DNA from: Aaosphaeria pasadenensis
Lineage: Eukaryota > Ascomycota > Dothideomycetes > Pleosporales
NCBI GenBank assembly: GCA_022813625.1
Contig: JAKLMB010000004.1
Coordinates: 1-64,000 of the forward strand
DNA: 64,000 bases
Direction: 5' to 3'
A program made the position numbers and the translations under genes. Shown here piece by piece: positions 45,179 through 57,402 of this stretch; position 1 is the first letter of the stretch, and each line of letters begins with the position of its first letter. Under the pieces are notes generated by a model. It made no database searches and was not told the origin of the DNA. It saw only the letters and a list, made by a program, of their open reading frames with translations.

Positions 45179-48100
45179 TCAGGTACTTCCGTGACTTCTT
45201 AACCGCCTGCCGCCCATCGTGCCAGGCCCAATGCTGCTCGAGAAACTCGTGATCGATAGGTTCTCACGATCCCCCTTCCCATCCCCCAAACCGGCCACCG
45301 TCTTCCGCGCCATCTTCTTCATAGGCAATTTACTCTCCCCATCAGCGCCACCTCCGTTGCCGCGGTTGTGCTTCTTCATGGGTGGTAACTCGGAACAGTT
45401 GCTTGATGAGTGTACTGCTGACGGGGACACAGGTTGGCAAGATGAGGCTGCGTCCTGATTTGCAGCCTGTGGAACAATGTTAATGTCTAACTCGCGCAGC
45501 GACGGCGGAGGCACGCTGGGCATGCCTGTACCTTCATGGGTTGGCATCACCGAGCGGGAAAAGGTAGGTTTGGCCAAAGGCAGTGAGAAGAGGTCGTCTG
45601 GCGGAGAGGTCGAGTTGGTGGCGTCGTTGAAGACCAGGCATTTCGTGGGGCTAGAAGTTGAATCGGACGATGCAGGCCGATCGCGTAGACGAGATAGCAA
45701 AGTCTCATGAGATTCGGTGCGTGGTAGGTCCGTGGGAACCAAGTAGTTGACTCTCTGGGGGGTCTCACCCGTTGGATTATACTCGACGAGTTTCCTGTTG
45801 AAAATCTCGTTGCGGAGCTCTTCCAAAGGCGCCCTGATCGTTGCTGCCTCGGCAAGGCTGGGCAATGTTTCTTGAAGTGCCGTTGCCTGTGCCAGCACTT
45901 CAGACTCAAGGGTTTGCACTCGGGCGAACGAAGCAGACAGATGATCGCCTATGCTAGAGTACGATGATAGAACCGTGGACGATAGTGCGCCGAGAGACGT
46001 GGTGTGGGCTTTGTGGTGGCTATCGTTCTGAGCGCGAGTCCGAGTTACGATATCGTCGAGCGAATGAAGCTGGGTGTCCATGTGTGCCATTTGCGCCTCA
46101 ACGGTCTTGATGGTGCTAGCATGCACAGACGTTGTCGTCTCCTTGATGGACGTTGAGTGCTCCGTTGCTGCAGCAAAGTCCGCTTTAAGTTTTGTTTTGA
46201 CGGCATCCCTTGACCTGGTAACCCCGACTAGAATCTCCTTGGACTTCGATGTCCACGCTGACATGCCCTCGTTGTAAGTCATCTGTTCAGATTCGTACGC
46301 CATGTCCGCCATCTCCAGGTCCTCCCTGAGGCGGGAAACGCGGTCGGTCAACCTTTTCTCTTGTGCATCCGCAGTACTGCTGAGCAGGGACGTGATCTGA
46401 GATAGCAATTGCTGCCGCTCTTCGGCCGCCTTTTGTTTTTCGTCATCCACCAGCTCCACCAGGCGATGCCTAGTCAACTTATTCGATTCGATCAACGCTG
46501 CATTTGCTTCTTTTATATGTTGGTGCAACCGGTCATTCTCCACCTGCTGTTCGTTTAAACCTTTGGTGAGCTCATCGAATGTATTCTTGAAATCCCTTCC
46601 GAGCGCAGCGTACGATGAATGAAGCTATTCCCAATTAGACATAACCACTAATGACTTCTATAAGAAATACTCACCTGGGTATGGAAAGCGTCTAGTTCTG
46701 TAATGATGCTGGCAGATATCTTCTCGGCAGCGGCAGACAACTCATTCAGGCCCTCTCCAACATTCAGCTTCACATCCTCCCTCAGATTTATGATTTCGCC
46801 TAGGACCTGGTTCATGTCGTCTCGGGCTCTGGCAGTTTGTTCGTTAACCTCCTTCTCAGACGTGTCAAACAACTCCAACTTCTCCCCCAAAAAGGACTGA
46901 GACGAGCCAAGCTGATCCAGCTCGTCCTTGACAAAGCTCTGCATCTTGGCTGCGAGACCGCTCATCAAGTGCTGCTGCTGCTGATACAATTGTTCTATTC
47001 GGTCTTCAACTTGGCGTGTCGTGTCGATGACGTGTGTCCTGGAGGACGCCCAATTCTGCCTGTTTTGTGATTGGATGTCAGATTTTCTTCGAATCTTGGA
47101 GCGCAGCCCGTCGATATCAGAGGTTGTCTTCGAAAGAGTCGAAATCATGTCCTGTCCCACTTGGGCAAGTTCTGCTTCGGTCTTCTGGTGTGCCTTTCGT
47201 AGTGTTGTTTCCTCGGTGAGATTTTGCCGAGTGTGCTCTAGCACGACCTCGGTCTTTTCGAGAATACCTTTGGTGCCTTCCAAGGTGAGCTTGACCTGCT
47301 CATTGTCTTTTTTGAGGCTGTTGAAATTGTTCGTCAGAGTATAGAGATCCTGGACCTTGTTGCGGAGATTGATCTCCATGGTCTCTAGCTTTTCCCGCTG
47401 CTCGTCACTCAATATCTTCAACGACTCGCTCTCGGTTTTGAATTCCTCGTATGCATCTTGCGTGAGATAAACACCATTCCGTTGCCTTGTAGCAATAAGC
47501 TCACTCTTCAATTTCTCGATCTCTACGGTAAACTCCCTTAAGAGAGTTTTCTTCGAGATTGCTTGGTTGACTTGGGGTTTGTTGCGAATGTTCTTTGCGC
47601 GGAAAGCATAGTCGAGCGTCGATATTGTCTCTTCAAGATTGCTCTTGGCTGGCGATAGAGTGGCGATAATACATGTCTTTGTCTGGCCGCCTAAGGAGTC
47701 CTGAAGAAGTCGAGTCAATTTTGATTCCCGATATGGTACATGGGCGCTCTTTTCAACGAGGGCATTGATGACTCGCCCAAGGGTCAACAAGCTCTTGTTG
47801 ATGAGACCGGCTTCTGCGGCCCGCTTGTTCTCGGCTCCACTTCGCTGGATGTTTTCGCTACCTGCCAAATCCACCAGGTTTAATTTTCCTGCGCTCATGT
47901 ATTCCTGTCCATCGTCACCCTGGCGTTTCATGAACACGGTGATTGTAAAGACAGTATGACTTCGGGAGCTGAGGTCATTGCACTTGGTCGCAGCAACTTG
48001 ACGCTTATGGCTTCCTTGTCGAAGGAGCTGGATGCCTTGTGACGCGGTCCTGAGATGGCACTCTTCCATTCCCTGCACCATCGTCGAGCTGCCACCCTTT

Positions 48101-48879
48101 CTGTTATTGTCATCGAAAATCTTGAGTTTGACGCTGTCATCCGCGGATATCAAGTCTCGCAACTCTTCATTGTAAAGTTCAATGAAGGAGCATTTCACAG
48201 AGTTTTCGCACTCTTCTGCCTCCAGCCGATCGAACAGGGAGTAGAGAACGCGAGGGACGATACCAGCATCGTCTGGAAGGGGGAGCATATCGGAGATGTC
48301 GCCGGACATGGTGTACGTTTTTCCCGTGCCAGTTTGGCCGTATGCAAATATGGTACAGTTGAAGCCACTCATGACCTAGGATGTGTCAGAAACATTGCTG
48401 CGAGTCTGGAAAAAGAAAGAGGGACTAGTAACCTCATCCATGATTGGAACCACGACCTCTTCAAAAACCATGGTTTGATCCGCCGACGACGAAAACACCT
48501 TGTCAAATTGATATGTCTTGTTGCTCAGCGCGCTTGGTCCCATCGAGAGATCGACTGTTTTCCCTTTGATCCCATCCGTTCGAACTACGACACCGCTGTT
48601 CTCCCGTACTTCTCGATCGTTGCGGCCGCGACATCTGACGACCACATTGATGTTAGTTTCCTGATCGCCATGTTCGAAGTCGCGCTGTTTTCTTTTGACA
48701 CCGCCGTCTGTTCGAACGGAGACAACTGATCCGGTCGGAGAAGTGCGACCGCTTTGCGATGGCGTAGCAGATCGTCCGCGCATTGGGTTGGGGGGAGGAC
48801 GCATAGAGCCTGGTCGGGAAGCAGGCATCCTTTTACTTGGAAGAGCTCCAGGACGCGGCAGACCAGACATGTTGTCCAA
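45179..48879 (-). CDS. bimC: Kinesin-5 mitotic motor (BimC/Cin8/Eg5)
   Basis: Exon 1 48879-48433, intron 48432-48376 (57 bp, branch TCTGAC), exon 2 48375-46675, intron 46674-46625 (GTGAGT...GAATAG), exon 3 46624-45179; 1197 residues, the usual kinesin-5 size. An N-terminal basic Ser/Pro extension precedes the motor (about 70-430): NINVVVRCRGRN, P-loop AYGQTGTGKTYTMSG, switch I NDLSSRSHTVF and switch II LVDLAGSENIQRSG. Long coiled coils follow (to about 1000). The tail holds VPTDLPRTESHETLL, a Cdk1-type BimC-box-like site. Kinesin-5 forms bipolar tetramers that slide antiparallel spindle microtubules and is essential in mitosis. A second start four codons later (ATG at 48870) is equally possible. 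Divergent from the PHAF1-family gene. Confidence 0.95.
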
Positions 48880-49356
48880 TTTGCAGAAAGAAGCTGCTGT
48901 GCTAGTGATGGATGTATGTTCAAACTATCCAAGCATGAACCACAACAACACGAAAGTAAACAATGCCAAGGCCCTCGGACGGGAGCTTGGGCCACCTACC
49001 GAATGACGGGAGCTCACCTCCGAATCTCCGAACCCCTCACCTCCAAATCAAGTGTAGATACTGTACACAGTCTCACGGTCAACAGTACAGACATCTATGT
49101 ATTTACGGGCTTCCACGAAGGAGCCGAGAATTATAGGCGAATCCTGTTTTCTGCCATACCTTCCCCCGTGCCATATTTGGATGTGAAACCTAGTTTGGTC
49201 CACCCTCGTGGAGAGAGCGCAGGCAGTGCATGCAGCCTGCTCAGGTGCTCAGGTGCTCGGTTGCCCCGCCGGCCCCCGTTCACATATCACTCCAGCCAGA
49301 CAACTCCTTCTCAACATATTTCTCCTCTAGAATAGCTTCTCTATAACACAGGTAGT
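48880..49356. promoter_or_regulatory. Divergent promoter, kinesin-5 / PHAF1-family gene
   Basis: 477 bp shared by two divergently transcribed core genes. No clear TATA box on either side. Confidence 0.5.
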
Positions 49357-51013
49357 ATGGAAGAGCGACCTATGCAGCTTGTACCGGGACGCTCGGTAGA
49401 TTTCATCAGTACGTACGACGAATGCACCCATCTTATTATGGCCATAGGCCAAACACTCCCTCCCAACACTTCCTAACTTCTCTGTAGCACTGGGCTGTTC
49501 TTTGCATGATATCCTCACCACAATCAAAGCTGAAGTAAAGACCTTCCCACGATTCCACATTTATTATGATGAGGCCCGTCCTCTCCATGCCCCTATCCAC
49601 GTCTCTCTACCTGACAACGGTCTTCGATTACGCTTTGACGGTCCAGATCAGCGATTAAGGTTGATAGAAGTGCTTGATTTCGCAAAGGCGAAACTAGTGT
49701 ATAAGGACGTTGAAGTATTCAAACCAGCCGATGGGCATGCTGTGCTCACAGCGGGTTCAACAGGGCCGAGGTTTAGGCACATATACGATAAATTGCTAGG
49801 ACCTACATATGGGGGGGAATACGTGCCACCACGTTCTAACGATCCTAACGCGAATGGAACCTATAATCTCTCATACCCAGGCATCGCTTTCAACTTCCCC
49901 GTCCATCATTCGGCATACTCGCCCAAGAAGGACTTCATATCATTACTGTCATCCTCAGCGACCGGCCCCGCAACTTCCATGGCAGTGTTTAGTGGAGAGT
50001 CGTGGCAGAAGGCGAGGGGCACGCTTTTCACTTCCCCCGCGCCGAACCCTCGATCACTTTCGTTAGCCGGTAAATCGAAGGAGGGAGGGCCAGACGAGAT
50101 TGAACTAGTCAAAATCCACGGCGAGGGCAGAATAGAACTCGTAAGACGGGCAAGTCAACCCTTCTGGATAGTACTTAGCGAGACCACGCCCCAGGATTTG
50201 ATCATTGAACTCGGCGCTCCGGATTCTATATATCGGAAAAACGACCATCGACTGTCGATCCACAAAGACCGAAGGGCAAGTGATGCATCGGACATATCTG
50301 CTGTTCGTTTAACGCCTGATGACTCACTCGATTCTGATCATGGCTCTGGCGCAGGCACCGATCACGAAGATGACTGGGAGGATGATAAAGACGTGGCAAG
50401 TGAAGCTCAAGAACGCGAAATTGCAGCAGCCGAACAGTTCTACAATTATTACCACCATGGCTTCGATCTCCTTATATCACAACCTGCCCAACTATCCCCA
50501 CCCTCACCATCAATCGAATTAACCGAATCTGAATCTCACGAAGAGGGTGAAATTAGTGCACAGCCGCTGAACCACCTTACTGTGACAAAGGTAATCTTTC
50601 ACGGAAACGTTCCGGGGTCCTACCAATTCAATCGACACAGAAGGAGCAGGTGGATCCTGGAACATGTCCCTGATGATATGTTCAAAGGCCCTTTGAATTC
50701 TGAGATGTCCTTCGATGACATTTCGATGAGGCTGAAAGATATCTTTCAAGCACATTATGAGAATGAGGAGGAGGAACGTCTACAGCAACGAGGAATGGCT
50801 TTGAATCGGGGTTGGGGTGACAGCCCAGGTAGTAGCGTAGAGCTACTAGGGGGATGGGAAGATGGGTCGGCAAAGAAGAGCAAATTTGTGAATTCCGGCT
50901 CAGGATTAGTCGAGAATGACTCAAATGTCGGAAATGTGGAACTGTTTGGCTTTCCAGGCATGGTATTTGAGGTCCTGAAGAATTCCGCTGTGAGCTCTTT
51001 GACCGTATATTGA
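49357..51013 (+). CDS. PHAF1 / UPF0183 (C16orf70) family protein
   Basis: Exon 1 49357-49408, intron 49409-49487 (GTACGT...CTGTAG), exon 2 49488-51013; 525 residues. The join gives MEERPMQLVPGRSVDFI followed by TLGCSLHDILTTIK, then HIYYDEARPLHAPIHVSLPDNGLRLRFD and QRLRLIEVLDF. This matches the repeated beta-rich units of UPF0183 proteins (GxxLxxxLxxI, ...LxxxGIRLRFDxxxQRL). Later blocks are YPGIAFNFP, PQDLIIELGAPDSIYRKNDHR and YYHHGFDLLI. The human member PHAF1 works with BCAS3 at phosphoinositide-positive autophagic membranes; a similar role here is inference. Fungal copies carry a longer acidic insertion (about 295-325, rich in Asp/Glu), as seen here. The intron right after the first 17 codons decides the start. 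Confidence 0.85.
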
Positions 51014-51603
51014 CCGGTTCGGGCATGCATCAATGGCGTTGACTGATCATTTGGCTATATATACCAGTTTCCTTTTCCTATTCGTTCATTTCTAATGCCC
51101 ATTTGGTTGTTATTCCGGTGTTTGGACTGACTGTTTTGGCTTGGATGGAAGTAGACTATACCATATCCTTTGAAGGAAGGCTAAGAGCCAGACTCGAAAA
51201 CCTCAGTGACAGAATAAAAAAAATTAAGTAAAAACGAACAACAAAACATATCATACAGTAGAGTCTCCGAGTAGGAAAGGAGCAGTGGCTACATGGGAAA
51301 TTAACGGCGCCATGTACGCAAATCTATGACTGGCAAAGGATACTTTTCAACTTTACCGCCCCCTGCTCCGACATTCGAGCATTCGAACCCAGGTGACTCA
51401 CAGCTTCTGCATCGCATAAAATACCTCTTCTCCGTAATCAAGTGTTCGATCGGATAGCAACACTTTAATAGATCAGAGCCAGCAAAATCAATTGTTTACT
51501 GATACGATACGTGATCCGTCCAGCACGATAAAGGCACCCTTTACTAGCAGATTATTGCCGAGATATATCCGAGATCGGATACAGTTTTGAATACCTCACA
51601 AGG
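51014..51603. other. Short intergenic region before ism1
   Basis: 590 bp between two plus-strand genes, with the 3' end of the PHAF1-family gene and the ism1 promoter. Nothing else seen. Confidence 0.4.
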
Positions 51604-54600
51604 ATGGCCTCAGAAAACCTGGACGAACACCGAGCGAGCGCCCACGATGCTACTATGATAGCCCAAACGCGAATACTACGCGCATCATGGTCCAAGACAT
51701 TGCGTCTGCCAAAGTCGGATTTCCCCGCTCGCCCTTTACCTGCCACGATCCCAAAATATCTCCGCCGGTGCACCGATGAGCTGTATGCGTGGCAGCAGAC
51801 CACACGTTCGAAGCCAGACGAGAATGGCAAATTGCCGGACACATTCACATTACATGATGGACCGCCATATGCAAATGGACCCTTGCATATTGGCCATGCA
51901 CTGAACAAGATCACCAAGGACATCATATGTCGGTCGCAGGTTGCACAGGGCAAGAGAGTGAACTACATTCCTGGATGGGATTGTCATGGATTACCCATTG
52001 AGATCAAGGCATTGCAGGCGCAAAAGAAAGATGCTGCAAATACTGATGCTGTGAGCGTAAGGGAAGCGGCACGGGAGCTCGCGACACGAACGGTGGACGA
52101 CCAGATGAGAGGCTTCAAAGAGTGGGCAGTGATGGGTGATTGGAACAATGCATATAAAACCATGTCAAAAGAGTTCGAGATCAGACAACTGGAAGTCTTC
52201 AAGGAGATGTTTGAGAAGAACCTAATATACCGTCAGTTCAAGCCGGTTTATTGGTCCCCATCGTCGAGAACAGCGCTTGCAGAAGCAGAGCTTGAATACG
52301 ATGAGAATCATACATCTCAGGCTGCTTATGTGAGGTTTCCAGCTACCCTTTCAAAGGAACTCGAGATGAGGCTTCGAAATAAGATCCATGGTCCGGTAAG
52401 CGTAGTCGTCTGGACCACCACGCCCTGGACGCTTCCTGCCAACAAAGCCATTGCTGTAAATAATGGTATGGAGTATGCTATCATCCAGGACCCTGAACAA
52501 GGAAATGAGCTCTCCATCGTTGCTACATCTCGGGTAGATCACTACAAGGAGATTCTAGAGCATGACGTGCTCGTGATTGTGGACGGTCTTCGTGGATCTG
52601 ATCTAGCCGGACATCTACATTACATCAATCCATTCCAGAGGGCGAACGGCCCACAGCCAGTCATCCACGCAGATTTTGTCACCGACTCTTCTGGCACGGG
52701 ACTTGTTCATACAGCTCCGGGCCATGGTATGGACGATTACCATGTGTGCGCCTCGTTAGATATTCCTGCATTTGCCCCGGTTGACGATACGGGGGCTTTC
52801 ACTAAGGACGCATTCCCAGAGCAACCCGAATTACTGGAAGGATTATCTGTACAAGACGAGAAGAGCACCGGTACACAAGTTATACTTGCATACCTAGAGA
52901 AGCTAGATCTCCTCCGTGCAACCCAGGCCTTTCGCCACAAGTACCCTATTGACTGGAGAACCAAGAAGCCCGTCATTGTAAGAGCTACCGAGCAATGGTT
53001 CGCCAACGTGGATGGTATCAAGCATGGAGCCATGAGAGCTATCGAAAATGTGAACTTCCTCCCAGAGGTTGGTCGCTCAAGACTGGAGAGTTTCATCCAA
53101 GGCCGAAGTCAATGGTGCATCTCCAGACAACGTGCCTGGGGCGTTCCTATCCCTGCTCTGTATACAATTATTGATGACAAGCCAAAGGCCGTCATGGACG
53201 CCGATACTATTGATCATATTATCGAGGTTGTTAAGGTACGCGGGATAGATGCTTGGTGGACCGACAGTCCAAAGGACCCAGCCTGGAAACCTAACCATTT
53301 ATCTGGTGATTTCACAAGAGGCAAGGACACCATGGACGTTTGGTTCGATAGTGGAACCAGCTGGAAATTGTTACCAGAAAACGCCGGCGTGCCAATCGCT
53401 GATGTCTACCTTGAAGGTACTGACCAGCATCGTGGCTGGTTTCAATCTTCACTTTTGACGTATGTTGCCACCCATTCCTCTGATGCTGACGAAATCAAAG
53501 CTCCTTATAAGACATGCATCACGCATGGCTTCACCTTGGATTCTGATGGGCGCAAGATGAGCAAGAGCCTTGGGAACGTCATTTCGCCCTCCCAGATCAT
53601 GTCTGGTGAGCTACTTCCTCCGATCAAGCGCAAGAAGCAGAAGGGGGTCAAGGATCATGGGAAGGCCGGTGTTCCATCTTACGACGCAATGGGCTCGGAT
53701 GCGCTTCGGCTGTGGGCCGCAAGTAGCGATTATACTCGCGATGTCACCATTGGGCAACCAGTATTATTGTCAGTCAATCAGGCGCTGCACAAATATCGTG
53801 TCACTTTCAAATGGATCTTGGGCATACTATCACTCCCGAATTGCCATCCCAATTTCGGTTCTTTTGGTGATATCCGCTCGAAATTATTCTCAGACGCTCC
53901 ATCAACTACTCTTTTAACCGACAAGCTTGCATTGCATCGTCTGAACCAAGCGAGTAGAGAAGTACACGAGTATTACACCAAATATGAATTCTTCAAGGGT
54001 GTAAATGTTATCAACCGATATATCAATAATGACCTTTCGGCATTCTATTTCGAGACACTGAAGGATCGTATATATACTGGAGCCAAGGCAGATTGCCAAC
54101 ATCTGCAGGGTGTACTTGGAGTCATCTTTTACGAGCTGCTACAGATGCTGGCGCCGATATGCCCTCTTCTTGTTGAAGAAGCGTGGGACTTTGTCCCGGA
54201 AAGGCTGAGGAAAGATTCCATCCATCCTGCTCGAGCACAATGGCGTGCACCAGATTGCACTGCTCCGGACAACAATTCTGTCCAGCGTTATTCGGAACAG
54301 CACAATATCTATCTCTCCTACATCAATACCCTCGGTGCAGCCATCAAAGCATCCCAAGAACGTCTGCGCGCCGACAAAAAAATTGGATCGTCCCTTGAAT
54401 GCCGAGTCCTCGTTGGCATGTCTGAAGGCGACCAGTCAAATGGCGAATCTCGTCTGAAAGACTTCTTCGTTGGTTCGGCATTCGAATCACCTACTGGAAA
54501 TGCGGAGCTCGCGGGCCTTTTCGTTGTCAGCAATTTTGAGACTCGTTCCCTCGCGGAAATCGATGACATCGTTGTCAGTCTAAAAGGACAGGAAAACGAA

Positions 54601-54762
54601 TGGTGGGCGATGGAGACGTTGGGGATCGACAACCATGAAGTGAAAATATTAGTCCTCAAACCAGAAGATCATAAATGTGTAAGATGTTGGAGATTCGTAG
54701 CACCAGCGCCAGAGACACTGTGCCAGCGATGCGAAGACGTTATCAAGGATGAAGAAATGTAA
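51604..54762 (+). CDS. ISM1: Mitochondrial isoleucyl-tRNA synthetase
   Basis: Intronless, 1052 residues. Class I signatures are LHIGHALNK (HIGH, near residue 98) and KMSKSLGNV (KMSKS, near 660). The editing (CP1) domain has VVWTTTPWTLPANKAIA and GTGLVHTAPGHGMDDY. GWDCHGLPIE, WFDSGTSW and EGTDQHRGWFQSSLL are IleRS hallmarks. The C-terminus ends with a Cys4 zinc knuckle (CVRCWRF...LCQRC), as in bacterial-type enzymes, which supports the mitochondrial rather than the cytosolic IleRS. The basic N-terminus (TRILRASWSKTLRLPK) is a plausible import signal; a start at the internal Met 18 (MIAQTRILRASW) would make it a more typical presequence. A Lys-rich insertion (PPIKRKKQKGVKDHGK) after the KMSKS loop is an expansion of the connective region. 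Confidence 0.96.
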   Translation: MASENLDEHRASAHDATMIAQTRILRASWSKTLRLPKSDFPARPLPATIPKYLRRCTDELYAWQQTTRSKPDENGKLPDTFTLHDGPPYANGPLHIGHALNKITKDIICRSQVAQGKRVNYIPGWDCHGLPIEIKALQAQKKDAANTDAVSVREAARELATRTVDDQMRGFKEWAVMGDWNNAYKTMSKEFEIRQLEVFKEMFEKNLIYRQFKPVYWSPSSRTALAEAELEYDENHTSQAAYVRFPATLSKELEMRLRNKIHGPVSVVVWTTTPWTLPANKAIAVNNGMEYAIIQDPEQGNELSIVATSRVDHYKEILEHDVLVIVDGLRGSDLAGHLHYINPFQRANGPQPVIHADFVTDSSGTGLVHTAPGHGMDDYHVCASLDIPAFAPVDDTGAFTKDAFPEQPELLEGLSVQDEKSTGTQVILAYLEKLDLLRATQAFRHKYPIDWRTKKPVIVRATEQWFANVDGIKHGAMRAIENVNFLPEVGRSRLESFIQGRSQWCISRQRAWGVPIPALYTIIDDKPKAVMDADTIDHIIEVVKVRGIDAWWTDSPKDPAWKPNHLSGDFTRGKDTMDVWFDSGTSWKLLPENAGVPIADVYLEGTDQHRGWFQSSLLTYVATHSSDADEIKAPYKTCITHGFTLDSDGRKMSKSLGNVISPSQIMSGELLPPIKRKKQKGVKDHGKAGVPSYDAMGSDALRLWAASSDYTRDVTIGQPVLLSVNQALHKYRVTFKWILGILSLPNCHPNFGSFGDIRSKLFSDAPSTTLLTDKLALHRLNQASREVHEYYTKYEFFKGVNVINRYINNDLSAFYFETLKDRIYTGAKADCQHLQGVLGVIFYELLQMLAPICPLLVEEAWDFVPERLRKDSIHPARAQWRAPDCTAPDNNSVQRYSEQHNIYLSYINTLGAAIKASQERLRADKKIGSSLECRVLVGMSEGDQSNGESRLKDFFVGSAFESPTGNAELAGLFVVSNFETRSLAEIDDIVVSLKGQENEWWAMETLGIDNHEVKILVLKPEDHKCVRCWRFVAPAPETLCQRCEDVIKDEEM

Positions 54763-55538
54763 GATTCCCCGTGTATTCGGAGTAAATCATGAAAGTACAA
54801 TGCAAGAATGGTTCTAGAAGTAGACTTTGTATACTAGAATAGCTATGTCTTATACGGATTTTTTTATATTGTTTTCTTCCTCCACTTGTGCGATTTGGCT
54901 TGTGTAGGTAACTCCGTTTATGCAGGGTTTAGGATACGATAATTCGATATCAGCGAGTGTAGTATCCCAACCCAACAAACCCCACTATTCTGGTGCATGG
55001 TTCAAGACTGCAACTCCTGGAGAAAATTATAACGATTGTAAAAAGTCGATATCGACGAGTTCGTGTGGGGTGAGAATGATTACGACTTGCGCCATATTGC
55101 CATATAAGCATGTGTCCACCAGAGTCATAGAAAGCACGAGGTTCTCGTTGCCGACGCTGCCGACAAGAATGCTGAGACCGTATCCTATCGAGCCAGATAA
55201 ATGTTGTGATGGCGAATGGGGGAGAATGCTGTGCCGCTTTGTCTTTGCGATCTCAATGGACGTTAGGCTATGTATGGTGTGGTGACTCGTCTAAAGGCTC
55301 ACGGAGGACAAAGGTGGGATGTTGTGTAGCGAATGAGGGGTCGACCATTCTTCTCGCAAGGCAACTACATTCCTGCAAGTGACAAATGTTGAAGCTGGTC
55401 GGCGCTTAAAACCCAGCATCCTACCATCGAATGATCACACCATCGCAGAGAGCATCACATTGAGCAACAACACATCGTGAGTTGTCAAAACGCATACGTA
55501 TAATACAAGAGGCTGACACAAAGATTGGAGTGAAGGCC
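54763..55538. other. Intergenic, no gene seen
   Basis: About 780 bp with no recognised gene. Confidence 0.4.
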
Positions 55539-56075
55539 ATGAGTCTCTCGAAGTCTGGATCAGCGTCCACATTGGATGACATTATCAACACTCCGTCAGA
55601 AACCCTAGCGGACTTGCCTGAAATACAAGATCCGACGAGCAATAGAATCGAGTCATCAATCCCGTATCCTGGTTCTACATTCATCATTAAAGACATAGGC
55701 TCAGGACATGTCATAACCCTCCGTAATGGTCAGTTGGGTCTCGATGCGGTCGGCGGTCCCGGTAATTATCGTTGGAATTGTCTGAGCCATGATAACTGGC
55801 TTTGTTTTCAAGATCCGGGTTCGGGACTTTTTATTTCGTACGACGATTCGGGCCAATTCATGGGGTTTTTGCGATGCATGGTGTCACAGCCCAACGACTG
55901 GGAGCACTTTTGTGTTATGCCCCAGCCGCAAGGCGGGTTCGTTCTGATGATGACGCATTGGAGGAAGATTTTACCTGTAGGCCTGAGACTTGACAATGGG
56001 ACCTTGAAATTAGCAAGAATTGGCCATGATGGATTCAAAGCCGAACCGATAGTTTGGCAGTTTATCAAGGTATGA
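55539..56075 (+). CDS. Uncharacterised beta-rich fungal protein
   Basis: 178 residues from the ATG at 55539 (MSLSKSGSASTLDDI). After a disordered 50-residue start comes YPGSTFIIKDIGSGHVITL, WLCFQDPGSGLFISYDD, WEHFCVMPQPQGGFVLMM and the ending IVWQFIKV. This alternation of short strands with a repeated 'GxxxL/FxGS..hI' pattern is that of a small lectin- or fascin-like beta-trefoil found in many ascomycetes as hypothetical proteins. I recognise the pattern but not a function. No signal peptide or membrane helix, so cytoplasmic. The stop TGA immediately follows IKV, where homologues usually end. Confidence 0.6.
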   Translation: MSLSKSGSASTLDDIINTPSETLADLPEIQDPTSNRIESSIPYPGSTFIIKDIGSGHVITLRNGQLGLDAVGGPGNYRWNCLSHDNWLCFQDPGSGLFISYDDSGQFMGFLRCMVSQPNDWEHFCVMPQPQGGFVLMMTHWRKILPVGLRLDNGTLKLARIGHDGFKAEPIVWQFIKV

Positions 56076-57402
56076 ATATCTTGAACTGCCCGCATTCATG
56101 CACAAACCATAATTGGTCTTTTCAACTCTCCTTCCAGCTCTCCGACGAGAAAGGAGGCAGACTAGCATATTAATTTCGTCAACCCTAATTCTTACCAACC
56201 CATTACTTTAGCAACAACTCTATTATGCTATCACACTTCGCCTCCGTGATGAATGCTTCGGGAAAACCCGAAGGCTTTGTGCCCCATACTCACTGTTTAC
56301 ACATCAAAAAAGAGCATGCGAAGTCGTACATGTATGCTTGCTCTCTTGGACTTACTCGCATCTAGTACTTATAACATCCGTAGATTCTGGACATATTTTG
56401 GCGGCTCATGTGGCTTGATGGTGTTAAAGTTCGTCGATATGGCGCTCGTCTTCGCGGTGTCTTTTTTTGCCAAGAGGATGGGTTAGTTGGGACATGGAAT
56501 TGGGTCTCATCGAGTACGTGCGGGAATAGAAACGGGCGTATCAATATTTACAGGAGTTTGCATAGATAGCAAATCTGTCTCCAGAGAAAAGGGTGAGCGT
56601 GAGGACGCCTTCGGCGATGAATATGGTAACGACTTTAAACGAATAAAGGTAGTTTCTAAACCACCGAGAGATGCCCCCCTTCGCTGATGTAGTACGGCTC
56701 GCGGAGAACCGTTTGGTGGTCTTTGGCGAGGATAGAATGTCGCTTCGGGGAGTTCGCTCACTGCTTCGAGTGCGGTCGTGGTACGGGTGATGAAAGCTTT
56801 CAGTTTTCAATCTCCACAGGCAATAAACACAGACTTGGAGGAATCTTCACGCATTCTGCTATGGAGTCACGGGTGTTGGAAACTATTCAAACTTTGTTTA
56901 GGGCTGTCTGGAGTTTGAACTTGAAGCGCTTGGGAGAGCAACAGGAGGAGATGCGGAGTATGATCGCTAAAGGGTAGTTGAGGACTTTGAACGAATTTTG
57001 TGACATTTGAACGCTGTAGGGAGGGGAAGAACGCGTTTGCCTCCGTCAGTGAATAGACCAAAGTATCTGAACGTATGCTGAGTGTCTGAGAGCTACCACA
57101 CCACACATTCCTAGCTTCAATCGATGAGAGCTGGTACATTTTGCATTATTAATCTGCGAGACATTTTCGTTTCCGTTATAGGTCTACCAGAAATACCAGT
57201 CATGCAATCAAACTCCGGCTCAACCATTGAACATCAATACCCGCATCCATCGCACTATAGATATTACTTTATAAATTATGGATACTATGGAGCGAGCCAT
57301 GCAAAGACGAACGTATACGGTACAAGTGTATTATACAGCAGTCGAAAGAACAAGAAAGAGTCAAAGAACGAGAACGAGAAGAGGACCAGACTCGCGAAGG
57401 GG
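56076..57402. other. Unresolved interval
   Basis: 1.3 kb between the small beta-rich protein and the 3' end of erg4. Frames on both strands (56253-56486 plus with a hydrophobic stretch LKFVDMALVFAVSFFAK; 56507-56761 minus) are intriguing, but I could not join them into a gene with convincing splice sites. Confidence 0.35.
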
